From contig WBUV01000054.1 of the NCBI GenBank assembly GCA_008933525.1, forward strand, positions 1 to 11,948: 11,948 nucleotides of DNA. Direction: 5' to 3'. Numbering within the stretch: position 1 is the stretch's first letter; each line of letters opens with the position of its first letter. The stretch is from Bacteroidales bacterium. Lineage in GTDB: Bacteria > Bacteroidota > Bacteroidia > Bacteroidales > Tenuifilaceae. Of the stretch, positions 1 through 8,002 are shown piece after piece. The notes beneath the pieces were generated by a model, which saw nothing but the letters and a program-made list of their open reading frames with translations, was not told the DNA's origin and ran no database searches. The translations under genes and the position numbers were made by a program.

Positions 1-187
1 CAGAAACTTTTCGCTTAACTTTTATTTCGGCAGGGGTAACACCCTCATTAACGCCGTTTATAACAACCTTCGCACCAACTGGCTCAGTGTGAAAATATAT
101 TTTCTCACTAGTTCCAGTTAAAAGAGTTGCACAACTTGAACTTAATACTGCAATAGCTAAAAGAATTAAAAAGAATTTTGTTTTCAT
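1..187 (-). CDS. PEGA-like lipoprotein, partial (C-terminus beyond window)
   Basis: Reading the minus strand from the ATG at 187-185 gives 62 codons with no stop before the window edge. The protein starts MKTKFFLILLAIAVLSSSCA, a lipoprotein signal peptide with the lipobox cysteine at residue 19, so it should be lipidated and held at an envelope membrane. After it, the stretch FHTEPVGAKVVINGVNEGVT followed by PAEIKVKRK resembles a PEGA repeat: a TEP-x-GA-x-V-x-I-x-G core with a downstream G-x-TP. PEGA repeats are surface or periplasmic beta modules of poorly defined role. The start lies 3 bases after the stop of the upstream gene, so the two are almost certainly co-transcribed. I infer the family from this short segment only; any further domain is outside the window. 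Confidence 0.72.
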   Translation of the reverse strand, partial: MKTKFFLILLAIAVLSSSCATLLTGTSEKIYFHTEPVGAKVVINGVNEGVTPAEIKVKRKVS

Positions 188-190
188 ATT

Positions 191-763
191 TTATTTTTTA
201 CAAAAATTATTTAAAATGTCAATGGCATCCTCAAACTTCAACTTTCTGTTATACTTGATTTCCCTCATCAACCTATCACAACTTGAAAAGTACTTTGGAA
301 GCATTTCCTTAAAGTCATAATCTTTCAACAATTCAATAGGTTCATTATTTGTATCGTAAAAATAGTAGTCTATTCGAGTTTCATCCATTATATATTTTCC
401 TTGAGTAGTGGTTACAGCATACATATGGGCGAAAAGTTTTGCATTCTCGTTTTCATAAACTAGGTGAAGTAAGTCTATCGGATTTTTCTTCCAAGCCTTT
501 GATTTAAGTTTAACAGGGATGAATAGTTTTCCTTCAAACATTACCTGCTTGGTGTTATTAAAATCAAAGTGTTCTTTACTTATAGATTTCTCTTTGAAGG
601 CAAAATTGGTGGATTTATGATTCATCGGACCTGCCATCATTAAGTTTATCCTCAACTTGCCCTTTAAAGTGTCGCCGTTGTGGGTAATTAGGTAATCAGC
701 AGGTTGCGAAAAAATAAAATTTGAAAACCATAAAAAGATAGAAAGAAAAAGAATTTTTTTCAT
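191..763 (-). CDS. Secreted protein of unknown function, 190 aa
   Basis: I do not recognise a named family. Residues 1-19 (MKKILFLSIFLWFSNFIFS, then QPADY) form a clear Sec signal peptide with no lipobox cysteine, so the mature protein is probably periplasmic or surface-exposed. The start of the mature part, with the motif NGDTLKGKL, resembles many Bacteroidota exported hypothetical proteins that open with a 'thing with no label, NGD(T)xxGxh' beta strand; this likeness is from memory. The C-terminal third is charged and helix-like, with DYDFKEMLPKYFSSCDRL and two cysteines (one in SSCD, one in the final NNFCKK). There is no transmembrane segment after the signal. The gene sits 11 bases downstream of yqeY and 3 bases upstream of a lipoprotein gene. 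The partner lipoprotein suggests an envelope role, but nothing shows a specific function. Confidence 0.85.
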   Translation of the reverse strand: MKKILFLSIFLWFSNFIFSQPADYLITHNGDTLKGKLRINLMMAGPMNHKSTNFAFKEKSISKEHFDFNNTKQVMFEGKLFIPVKLKSKAWKKNPIDLLHLVYENENAKLFAHMYAVTTTQGKYIMDETRIDYYFYDTNNEPIELLKDYDFKEMLPKYFSSCDRLMREIKYNRKLKFEDAIDILNNFCKK

Positions 764-774
764 TGTTCTGAAAG

Positions 775-1230
775 TTATGAATTAGACAAAATTGATTTAA
801 CCATTTCAGAAATTGCTTTACCATCAGCCTTACCAGCCAATGCTTTTGAAGCAACACCCATTACCTTTCCCATATCCGATGGTGCTTTTGCGCCAACCTG
901 CTCAATTATTTTTACTAGCTCGGCTTTTAGTTCATCAGCACTAAGCATTTTGGGCAAGTATTCCTCAATAAATGCAGCTTCTTCCAATTCCTTATCGGCC
1001 AATTCCTGACGACCAGCCTGAATAAACTGTTCGGCGGCATCCTTGCGTTGCTTGTACTGCTTTTGTAGTATTTTCATTTCAACATCGGTTGATAATGAAT
1101 CCTTGTGCTCGCCATCAGTTTTTGCAAGCAGAATGGCACTTTTAATCGCACGTAGTGCTTCAAGTTTCACTTTTTCTTTGGCCATCATGGCGGCCTTAAT
1201 ATCCTGGTTGATTCTTTCTTCTAGTGACAT
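775..1230 (-). CDS. yqeY: GatB/YqeY domain-containing protein
   Basis: This 151 aa cytosolic protein matches the YqeY family, normally about 147-150 aa, over its full length. It opens MSLEERINQDIKAAMMAKEK, continues with ALRAIKSAI, then a helical KQRKDAAEQFIQAGRQELAD segment. Later come EEYLPKMLSADEL and the family-typical C-terminal glycine motif around DMGKVMG, followed by GKADGKAISEMVKSIL. The C-terminal half is the small helical domain also found at the end of GatB in the tRNA-dependent amidotransferase, where it contacts tRNA. Free-standing YqeY is common in bacteria, but its exact role is not established and it lacks the catalytic part of GatB. It is the first gene of a minus-strand operon with two envelope proteins downstream. 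The ATG at 1230 gives the expected N-terminus; an earlier start is not needed. Confidence 0.95.
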   Translation of the reverse strand: MSLEERINQDIKAAMMAKEKVKLEALRAIKSAILLAKTDGEHKDSLSTDVEMKILQKQYKQRKDAAEQFIQAGRQELADKELEEAAFIEEYLPKMLSADELKAELVKIIEQVGAKAPSDMGKVMGVASKALAGKADGKAISEMVKSILSNS

Positions 1231-1255
1231 ATTTATAGTTGTTTTATAATTTATG

Positions 1256-1284
1256 CAAAATTAAGGTTAGTTTTCAACAATTCA
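1256..1284 (-). promoter_or_regulatory. Candidate Bacteroidota promoter for the yqeY operon
   Basis: On the minus strand, 1263-1256 reads TAATTTTG, a match to the Bacteroidota -7 box TAnnTTTG. A TTG lies 19 bases upstream of it, the usual place for the -33 element. This predicts a leader of about 20 bases before the yqeY ATG at 1230. The -33 part falls in a tandem 8-base repeat. Short motifs like these occur by chance in AT-rich DNA, so position upstream of a real gene is the main support. Confidence 0.45.
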
Positions 1285-1369
1285 ACAATGCCAACATAAT
1301 CCCTTAATATAAAAATAATATTGTTAAAATTTATACGATATTAAGATAAATTTTTAATAAAAAAATATT

Positions 1370-1377
1370 TAAGTTTG
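1370..1377 (+). promoter_or_regulatory. Candidate -7 promoter box for the DUF3857 gene pair
   Basis: TAAGTTTG matches the Bacteroidota -7 consensus TAnnTTTG exactly and ends 24 bases before the ATG at 1402, giving a short leader. I see no convincing TTTG at the -33 position (the region is a run of A and T), so only half of the promoter is supported. Confidence 0.4.
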
Positions 1378-1401
1378 ATTTAAAATCAAAAAAACACTTC
1401 A

Positions 1402-3288
1402 ATGAAAGGGAAAATTGCTGTCTTAACATTTTTACTTGTTTTAATTAACATATCCGCAAATGCACAAGATGCCATAAAGCTAAAATACGGTAAGGTATCT
1501 GTTGAGGAGTTGGAAATGAAAACCTATGAAAAAGATACCTCAGCAGAGGCAGTCTTACTATATCAGTATGCAGCATTCGATCCATATTCATTTAAAACTA
1601 TAGAACATTACAGGTATAAAATTCTTAAAAAGACAGGCACAGGCATTGGCAGTCTTGTTTTTTTTGGAAGATTGAAAGGTTCAATCAAAGCATGTAGTTA
1701 TAATTTAGAGGATGGAAAGATAATTAGTACAAAACTTGATAAAGAATCTGTTTTTGAAGAGCAAGTTGTCGGTAAAATATTCCGAACAAGGATTGCAATG
1801 CCAAACATAAAAGAAGGATCAGTTTTTGAAGTTTATATTTATAGAGATGGAATACCTAATTCTATAGAGATTCAAAGAGAAATTCCAGTTGTTTACTCCG
1901 AAGTGTATTTTCCACAAAACCCAAAAATCAACATTAATATTACCCACATTGGCATACTTGGATATACTTTTCAGCGCGATGATCATTGGATTGCTAAAGA
2001 CATCCCAGCTTTTAAGGCAGAACCACATATCACATCTGACTACGACTATAGGATGAGAATTGAACTTGAGATTACATATTTCAATTTTTCAAACGATCGG
2101 TATATGATAATTGGCGATTTTGCAGACTCTTGGAAATCTGTTTCAAAAAACTTTTCAGAAAGCGATTTCTTTTACGACAAAAAAGGTTCAAGCCTTAGTT
2201 TGCTTTTCCTAAATCCAATTGTTGATAGCCTTAAGAAAACATATTCTAACGAAGATGATTTGGCAAGAAATGCCTACGATTTTGTAAAAAGCATCAAATG
2301 GAATGGATACGAAAGTTGTTATGCTTCCCAAGATCTAAAAAAAACATTTCAACTAAAAAAAGGAAATTCTGCCGATATCAATTTTGTATTAATTGCTTTA
2401 CTTCAAAAGTTAGGTTTTAAAAGTTATCCAGTATTATTCAGCACCCGAGATAACGGTTCAATATCAAAGTTTGCTCCTACACTAAACAAATTCAACCATG
2501 CAATAGCAGCGCTAGAGCTACAAAACAAAACACTATATCTGGATGCATCTGAAGAGTTTCTTCCATTCGGAATTACACCACAAAAACTAACAGGCTGTAA
2601 TGGACATCCAGTTAAAGAGGGTAAGGGAGAATGCTCCGTTATAATAAAACCCGAAAAGAAACAAAAACTGGAATCGCAAACAAAGTTTGTTGTAGATCCA
2701 TCCGGAACAATTGAAGGCGTAATTACCAATAAAAGATTTGATTACTCTGCTATAAATTTTAAAAACAAAATCAAAGCATCCCCTAACCAAGATGAGTTCG
2801 TTCGAAATCTAGAAACTGAAAACTCTGGCTGGATAATTGACAATTACACTTTTAGTAACTTTGATAATCCTTACAAAGAGTTTATTGATCAGTACAACGT
2901 AAGTCTATCCAACATCGCAGGAGGAAACGATTTATTGATTATTAATCCTTTTGTCTTATCTGCCACAAAACAACATCCGTTTCAATTAGAAAAACGAAAA
3001 ATGCCTATAAATTTTACAGAACAAACAGACTTCTCGTATAATATAACCATAGAATTGCCTGAAAATTTCAAAGTATATGAATTACCAAAAAACACTAGTT
3101 TAACAAATAAAGATAAATCTATAGATTACAGCTATACGGCTCAAAATAATGGAAATTCAATTTCGATATCGGCTATTTTTAAAATTAATAAGTTAAAGTT
3201 CGAAACCTTTGAATACATAGAACTTAGAAAGTTGTTTGAGCAAATATATCAAAAACAAAGTGAAAGTGTTGTTCTAAGGAAAATATAA
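1402..3288 (+). CDS. Exported DUF3857 / transglutaminase-like protein lacking the active-site Cys
   Basis: This 628 aa protein has a Sec signal peptide (residues 1-21, ending ISANA before QDA), so it is exported. Residues about 50-230 resemble DUF3857, a beta-rich region (RYKILKKTGTG, IAMPNIKEGSVFEVYIYRDG). Residues about 285-390 have the transglutaminase-like fold. The alignment landmarks are KKGNSADINFVLIALLQKLG (319-338), FNH (364-366) and LDA (380-382). In active members GNSAD would read G-x-C-x-D; here the nucleophile position is Ser323, while His366 and Asp381 of the triad remain. I infer a non-catalytic binding or scaffold role. Similar Cys-less GNSADIN proteins are, as far as I remember, common in Bacteroidota. 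The last 200 residues are beta-rich and include LPENFKVYELPKN, possibly a DUF3858-type domain. A paralogue begins 64 bases downstream on the same strand, so the two probably form an operon. Confidence 0.88.
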   Translation: MKGKIAVLTFLLVLINISANAQDAIKLKYGKVSVEELEMKTYEKDTSAEAVLLYQYAAFDPYSFKTIEHYRYKILKKTGTGIGSLVFFGRLKGSIKACSYNLEDGKIISTKLDKESVFEEQVVGKIFRTRIAMPNIKEGSVFEVYIYRDGIPNSIEIQREIPVVYSEVYFPQNPKININITHIGILGYTFQRDDHWIAKDIPAFKAEPHITSDYDYRMRIELEITYFNFSNDRYMIIGDFADSWKSVSKNFSESDFFYDKKGSSLSLLFLNPIVDSLKKTYSNEDDLARNAYDFVKSIKWNGYESCYASQDLKKTFQLKKGNSADINFVLIALLQKLGFKSYPVLFSTRDNGSISKFAPTLNKFNHAIAALELQNKTLYLDASEEFLPFGITPQKLTGCNGHPVKEGKGECSVIIKPEKKQKLESQTKFVVDPSGTIEGVITNKRFDYSAINFKNKIKASPNQDEFVRNLETENSGWIIDNYTFSNFDNPYKEFIDQYNVSLSNIAGGNDLLIINPFVLSATKQHPFQLEKRKMPINFTEQTDFSYNITIELPENFKVYELPKNTSLTNKDKSIDYSYTAQNNGNSISISAIFKINKLKFETFEYIELRKLFEQIYQKQSESVVLRKI

Positions 3289-3352
3289 CAAGAGAATAAT
3301 AACCCATTTAAGAATTCATTAAATAACTACTAACTCAATAACAGGTATAAAG

Positions 3353-5266
3353 GTGAAAAAATACATATTGGCACTTATAATTCTTACTCTAACCTTTTTA
3401 GAAAAGACCAAAGCTGAAAACAACAAATTTGCTTTTAGTTTAATTCCGGAAACGATCCTTGCGAAGGCTAATGCAGTCATAAGAGAAAACAATGTTAGCG
3501 TGAACGTTTTTGCTTCGGGCAATGCTGAATGCACTTATAATTTAGCCATAACAATAATTGATGAAGCAGGGGAAAAGTATGGATATTTTGTTGAGCCTTA
3601 TGATAAGTTTAGTTCGATCTCAGACATTAAGGCCGAAATATTGGATAAAGAAGGTAAAAGAATTAGAAAAATAAAAAGCGATGAAATTTTTGACTTTAGC
3701 GCTATAACTAGTTTTTCGATCTACGATGATAATAGGGTTAAAGTAATCAATCCTAAGGTTGGGAATTACCCATACACAGTAGTATATGAATTCAAAAAGA
3801 AAATAAAAAATTCTTTCATATACCCAGGATGGAATTTATATCGGGGGTTCAATATCGCCGTTCAAAATTCATCTTACAAATTGACACTCGAGCCGGCTGC
3901 AAAAGTTAAATTCAAACAAAACAACAAACTCATAGTTACGCCAAAAACTTCAGATATAAATGGAGTAAAAACATTCCTATGGGAAATAAATAATCTACCT
4001 GCAATTGAGAAAGAACCCCTTTCGTTAGGTATTCAGGAACTTTCACCAACATTAATGGTTGCCCCAGAGAATTTTAATATGGATGGGTATGAAGGCTCTA
4101 ACTTATCTTGGATTTCCCTTGGAAATTGGATATATACTTTAGGCAAAAACAAGTCAAACCTACCTGATGTCACAAAAGATTATATTCGAAAAATTACTGC
4201 CGACGCAAAATCTGATTACGAAAAGGCCAAAATACTATACGAATATCTTCAAAACAAAGTACGGTATGTAAGCATTCAACTAGGAATTGGGGGATTTCAG
4301 CCTTTCCCAGCTGAAACTGTTGATAGACTATCGTATGGCGATTGCAAAGCTCTTACAAATTATATGAAAAGTTTATTGGAGGTTGTGGGGATTAATTCAT
4401 ATTACTGCGTGGTAAAGGCCGGTGATGATGCAACCCCAATAGATAAAGACTTTGTTTGCAGCCAATTTAACCATGTTTTCCTGATGCTTCCGTTGAACTC
4501 CGATACGCTTTACTTAGAGTGTACCAGTCAGCAGGTTCCCTTTGGATATAACGGTACGTTTACCGATGACAGAGATATTCTAGTTATTGATAGTTTAGGC
4601 AGCTATATAAAAAGAACAAATGTTTACAATAAGGACAAAAATAAAATTGTTAATAATTTCGTTTTTAACATCTCTTCCGATTTAAAAAGTGAAGTATTCC
4701 AAACTAGCAAATATATTGGTGTTGCCTCCGAAGACTTTAGGTATATAAAAGAACTTAAGCCAGAAAAGCAACGAGAAATATTTCTAAAAAGAGTGGGGTT
4801 GAGAAACGTTAAAATTTCGAACATTAATTATATTGAAAGCAGAGATATAATTCCAGTTATAACTGAAAAAGTTCAATTCTCAGTACCTCAAATTGCCCAA
4901 GTCTCAAATAAATCGGTACTAATTCCAATCAATCAAGTTACAAATAATGAAGAATTACCAAGGTTAAGCGAAAGAAAATCTCAAATCTACATCCCTAGGA
5001 GTCAAATGCAAATTGATACAATAAAATATAATTTCCCTCAAAATATAATCGTGGATAGAATACCCAACTCCAATAATTTCTCAACTGAGTTTGGAGCATA
5101 TTCCCTTGAATTCGTTCATGAAAAACAAAGCAACGCTATCGTTATAATCAGAACTGTTGAGTGGAATAAAGGGATGTATTCTCCAGAGAAATATCAAGAC
5201 TTACTTAAACATTACCGAAAAATTAAAGAATTGGATAGACAAATTATGATGTTAAGTCTTAATTAA
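3353..5266 (+). CDS. Exported DUF3857 / transglutaminase-like protein with intact Cys
   Basis: This 637 aa protein starts with GTG; the next in-frame stop upstream is at 3320-3322 and no ATG lies between, so GTG is the only reasonable start. It begins MKKYILALIILTLTFLEKTK, a signal peptide with likely cleavage after Ala21. Residues about 50-240 are the DUF3857-type region. The transglutaminase-like domain covers about 285-400 with the family signature VRYVSIQLGIGGFQPFPAE, then YGDC (Cys331), FNH (His374) and LECTSQQVPFG. Glu389 sits where Asp is usual in the Cys-His-Asp triad. The cysteine and histidine suggest real enzymatic activity, perhaps peptide cleavage or transfer in the periplasm; the substrate is unknown. 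It follows the Cys-less paralogue after 64 bases with no clear promoter in the gap. The similar length and layout suggest an old tandem duplication followed by divergence. Confidence 0.88.
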   Translation: MKKYILALIILTLTFLEKTKAENNKFAFSLIPETILAKANAVIRENNVSVNVFASGNAECTYNLAITIIDEAGEKYGYFVEPYDKFSSISDIKAEILDKEGKRIRKIKSDEIFDFSAITSFSIYDDNRVKVINPKVGNYPYTVVYEFKKKIKNSFIYPGWNLYRGFNIAVQNSSYKLTLEPAAKVKFKQNNKLIVTPKTSDINGVKTFLWEINNLPAIEKEPLSLGIQELSPTLMVAPENFNMDGYEGSNLSWISLGNWIYTLGKNKSNLPDVTKDYIRKITADAKSDYEKAKILYEYLQNKVRYVSIQLGIGGFQPFPAETVDRLSYGDCKALTNYMKSLLEVVGINSYYCVVKAGDDATPIDKDFVCSQFNHVFLMLPLNSDTLYLECTSQQVPFGYNGTFTDDRDILVIDSLGSYIKRTNVYNKDKNKIVNNFVFNISSDLKSEVFQTSKYIGVASEDFRYIKELKPEKQREIFLKRVGLRNVKISNINYIESRDIIPVITEKVQFSVPQIAQVSNKSVLIPINQVTNNEELPRLSERKSQIYIPRSQMQIDTIKYNFPQNIIVDRIPNSNNFSTEFGAYSLEFVHEKQSNAIVIIRTVEWNKGMYSPEKYQDLLKHYRKIKELDRQIMMLSLN

Positions 5267-5431
5267 TAACGACTTAAAATACTTATAAAATATATAACAG
5301 TCATGATCCTTCAATTATTAAATTCAAATTTGTGTTCTGTCTGATTTTTAAGTTAAGCATCATTTCGTGATGATTTCCGAAAACTATATCATAACTAACA
5401 CATGATCTTTAAACTAACATGTTCAATACAG

Positions 5432-8002
5432 ATGGAAAAAATTAAACCTCGGAGCTTTGTCAAATATCTGCTCCTAATTACACTTAGCGCATTGGTTATT
5501 GGCCAAACTGCGTGTAAAAAGAAAAAGGAGATTATAGCTGAAGTTGACCCATCGTTTGGGGAGTACATCACGGCTTACACCTCGGGATTAATCCCAGCAA
5601 ATTCCTACATCACATTTAAACTTGCACAACCTGTGGCATCGTTCACAGCCGCAGGCAATGAGGTTAAGGAGGATTTGTTCAATTTTTCACCATCTATTGA
5701 CGGCAAGGCCTACTGGGTTGATACCCAAACCGTTGAGTTTCGTCCTGAAAAACCAATGAAATCGAGCGAAATTTACACTTCATCATTTGCGCTAGGTAAG
5801 CTATTCGAGGTACGTGAATCGCGTTTCAAAAAGTTCGATTTCAGTTTCCGTATCATACCTCAATCAATTTCAATTGAATTTGAAGGACTTTACGTCGAAA
5901 GCACTGAAAATCCAAATATCTATAGCCTTGAGGGGTTGGTTCAAACAGCCGATGCTGCCGATATCGACAACCTTAAGAAATGCATTGAGGCAAACTACAA
6001 CAATAAATCTGCAGAGATTGTGCTTGACCCCGCAGAAGCAGCCAACACTTATCGTCTACATATTAAGGGCATAGAACGTACCAGGAATAAAGGATTAGTT
6101 GAGGTGAAGTGGGATGCATCGGAGATTGATGGAAACTCAAAGGGTGAAGACTCATTCGACGTTCCTGAACTTGGCAGTTTTGTGGTTATTAGTTCCAAGG
6201 TAACACAGTCGCCACAGCAATCGGTACTGATTGTTTTCTCCGACTTATTAAACAGCAACCAAGACTTCGCGGGTTTAGTAGAGATTGATGGATTTTCAGA
6301 TTTAAAATTCGAAGTAAAAAAGAATATGCTTCGTGTTTATTTGCCCGAGGCAATACAGGATATTCGCACCCTTAAAGTAAATAGAGGTGTTCAGAATGCC
6401 ATTGGCGATAAACTGAAGGAGGAATACTCGCAAACATTCGCTTTTGAGGATGTAAAACCCGGAATCCGTTCGCTTGGACGAGGAACAATTCTGCCAACCA
6501 CTCAGGGTTTAGTTTATCCGTTCGAAGCAGTTAACTTAAAAGCTGTAACCGTTGAGATTATCAAAATTTATGAGAATAACGTTCCATACTATCTTCAGGT
6601 TAACACACTTGGAGGAACCTATGAGTTAAAGCGTGTAGGGTATCCTGTTTTCAAGAAGGTTATCAATCTAAATCAACTTGGTGTAATTACTCCAAATAAA
6701 TGGACTCGCTACACACTCGATTTAAGCCAACTTTTCAATGCCGACCCTGGTGCAATATACCAAATCAGCATTAACTTCAACAAAAAACAATTACTGAAAC
6801 CTTGCGGAGGGGAGGATGCTGATAACAACACCTCGTCAACAATGGAATTTGAAGAAAAAATAAATACAACCGATTTCGAAGGGCCAGGTTACTACTCCGA
6901 TTATGACTATGATTATTACTACGATTACGACGATGATTACAACTGGCGCGAAAGGGATAACCCCTGCAACTCAGCTTACTACTCGCAATCAAGAATGATT
7001 AAGCAAATTGTTATCTCGTCGGACTTAGGTGTTATAGCTAAGCTTGGGAACAACGGCGGAATGGTTGTGGCTGTATCGGACTTGCCAACGGCAAAGGCAA
7101 AATCGGGTGTAAATGTTCGTGTATCGGATTACCAGAACCAAACCATTGTTGAAGGAACTACCAATGGCGACGGCTTGGTGGAACTTAAAACAACCCGTGC
7201 GCCATTCTTAGTTACCGTTACCGATGGTAAAATGAAGGGTTACCTAAGGGTTGATAATGGCACATCGAACTCTCTTAGCAACTTCGATGTTGGTGGCTCT
7301 GAGGTTCAGCGTGGATTGAAAGGTATGATTTACGGCGAACGAGGCGTTTGGCGTCCAGGCGATTCGCTACATATTGCATTCATCCTAGAGGATAAGGGCA
7401 AAACGCTACCAATGAATCATCCAATTATTTTCGAACTACGCGACCCCAAAGGATTGCTTGTGAAGAAGGCCGTTCAATCCAACAACGAGGTTGGCATATT
7501 CTACTTCCCAACAGCCACTGATGCGCAAGCACCAACTGGACCATGGAAGGCAACTGTAAAAGTGGGTGGTGCAGTTTTCAACAAAACCCTAAAAGTTGAG
7601 ACAATCAAGCCAAATCGTTTAAAAATTAATTTTGATTTGGATAAAATTCCTTCGTCAGGAAATATCAGCGCATCGCTTAACTCAAAATGGTTACACGGTG
7701 CAACAGCAGGTAACTTAAAGGCTATTTACGAGGTTACTACTAGTAAGACTAAGCCTCATTCCCAAATCACACAAACTACACGTTCGACGATCCTGGAATT
7801 GAGTTCACCCAACAAACCAGCACGCTTTGGGAAGGTCAACTCGATGCCGATGGAAACGCTAAGGTTTATGGAGCAATCAGCAAACCCGAAAAAGCCCCTG
7901 CAGCAATCAATGTGGTGTTCAAGGGTAGAGTTTTTGAGCAAGGTGGTGATTTCAGTATCGACCTATTCTCAAAAACTTTCAATCCTTTCAACGAAAATGT
8001 AG
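5432..8002 (+). CDS. Bacterial alpha-2-macroglobulin lipoprotein, N-terminal part (frameshifted gene)
   Basis: This is the first part of one gene of about 1,850 codons spanning 5432-10995. I prefer the ATG at 5432 over the in-frame ATG at 5402, because it gives a compact lipoprotein signal (MEKIKPRSFVKYLLL, later VIGQTAC) with the lipid cysteine at residue 28 (codon 5513-5515). KKKKE follows it, with no acidic surface-export tag, so a periplasm-facing anchor is likely. The body is a series of macroglobulin-type beta domains, including YGERGVWRPGDSLHIAF (codons about 7330-7380) and a carboxypeptidase-like segment VVAVSDLPTAKAKSGVNVRV. Residues 487-503 are almost only Tyr and Asp. True homology in this frame stops near 7753; the last 83 residues up to 8002 are out-of-frame sequence. 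Bacterial alpha-2-macroglobulins are thought to trap incoming proteases in the periplasm. Confidence 0.85.
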   Translation: MEKIKPRSFVKYLLLITLSALVIGQTACKKKKEIIAEVDPSFGEYITAYTSGLIPANSYITFKLAQPVASFTAAGNEVKEDLFNFSPSIDGKAYWVDTQTVEFRPEKPMKSSEIYTSSFALGKLFEVRESRFKKFDFSFRIIPQSISIEFEGLYVESTENPNIYSLEGLVQTADAADIDNLKKCIEANYNNKSAEIVLDPAEAANTYRLHIKGIERTRNKGLVEVKWDASEIDGNSKGEDSFDVPELGSFVVISSKVTQSPQQSVLIVFSDLLNSNQDFAGLVEIDGFSDLKFEVKKNMLRVYLPEAIQDIRTLKVNRGVQNAIGDKLKEEYSQTFAFEDVKPGIRSLGRGTILPTTQGLVYPFEAVNLKAVTVEIIKIYENNVPYYLQVNTLGGTYELKRVGYPVFKKVINLNQLGVITPNKWTRYTLDLSQLFNADPGAIYQISINFNKKQLLKPCGGEDADNNTSSTMEFEEKINTTDFEGPGYYSDYDYDYYYDYDDDYNWRERDNPCNSAYYSQSRMIKQIVISSDLGVIAKLGNNGGMVVAVSDLPTAKAKSGVNVRVSDYQNQTIVEGTTNGDGLVELKTTRAPFLVTVTDGKMKGYLRVDNGTSNSLSNFDVGGSEVQRGLKGMIYGERGVWRPGDSLHIAFILEDKGKTLPMNHPIIFELRDPKGLLVKKAVQSNNEVGIFYFPTATDAQAPTGPWKATVKVGGAVFNKTLKVETIKPNRLKINFDLDKIPSSGNISASLNSKWLHGATAGNLKAIYEVTTSKTKPHSQITQTTRSTILELSSPNKPARFGKVNSMPMETLRFMEQSANPKKPLQQSMWCSRVEFLSKVVISVSTYSQKLSILSTKM
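7751..7756 (+). other. Frameshift point within the alpha-2-macroglobulin gene
   Basis: Up to AAG at 7751-7753 the protein is read with codons starting at 5432 plus multiples of three. From 7753 the family sequence continues one base back, as ASFPNHTNYTFDDPGIEFT. The new frame has a TAA at 7750-7752, so the switch cannot be earlier. Restoring one G (AAGCC to AAGGCC) would join the two parts as SKTKASFPN. No X-XXY-YYZ slippery heptamer is present, which argues against programmed slippage. Confidence 0.8.

Noticed and set aside
1043..1249. Plus-strand open frame opposite yqeY
   Set aside because: It is antisense to a conserved gene; its hydrophobic look comes from the complementary codons.
5325..5332. 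CAAATTTG as the macroglobulin promoter
   Set aside because: The first base breaks the TAnnTTTG consensus and no TTTG lies at the right distance upstream.
5358..5372. CATCA/TGATG hairpin upstream of the macroglobulin
   Set aside because: A 5-base stem with no T-run is too weak to call a terminator or operator.
5402..5431. Earlier in-frame ATG for the macroglobulin
   Set aside because: It adds ten residues ahead of a complete lipoprotein signal and has no better initiation context; the ATG at 5432 gives a standard signal length.
7745..7760. Programmed -1 frameshifting in the macroglobulin gene
   Set aside because: No slippery heptamer is present, no such mechanism is known to me for this family, and the break falls inside a domain.
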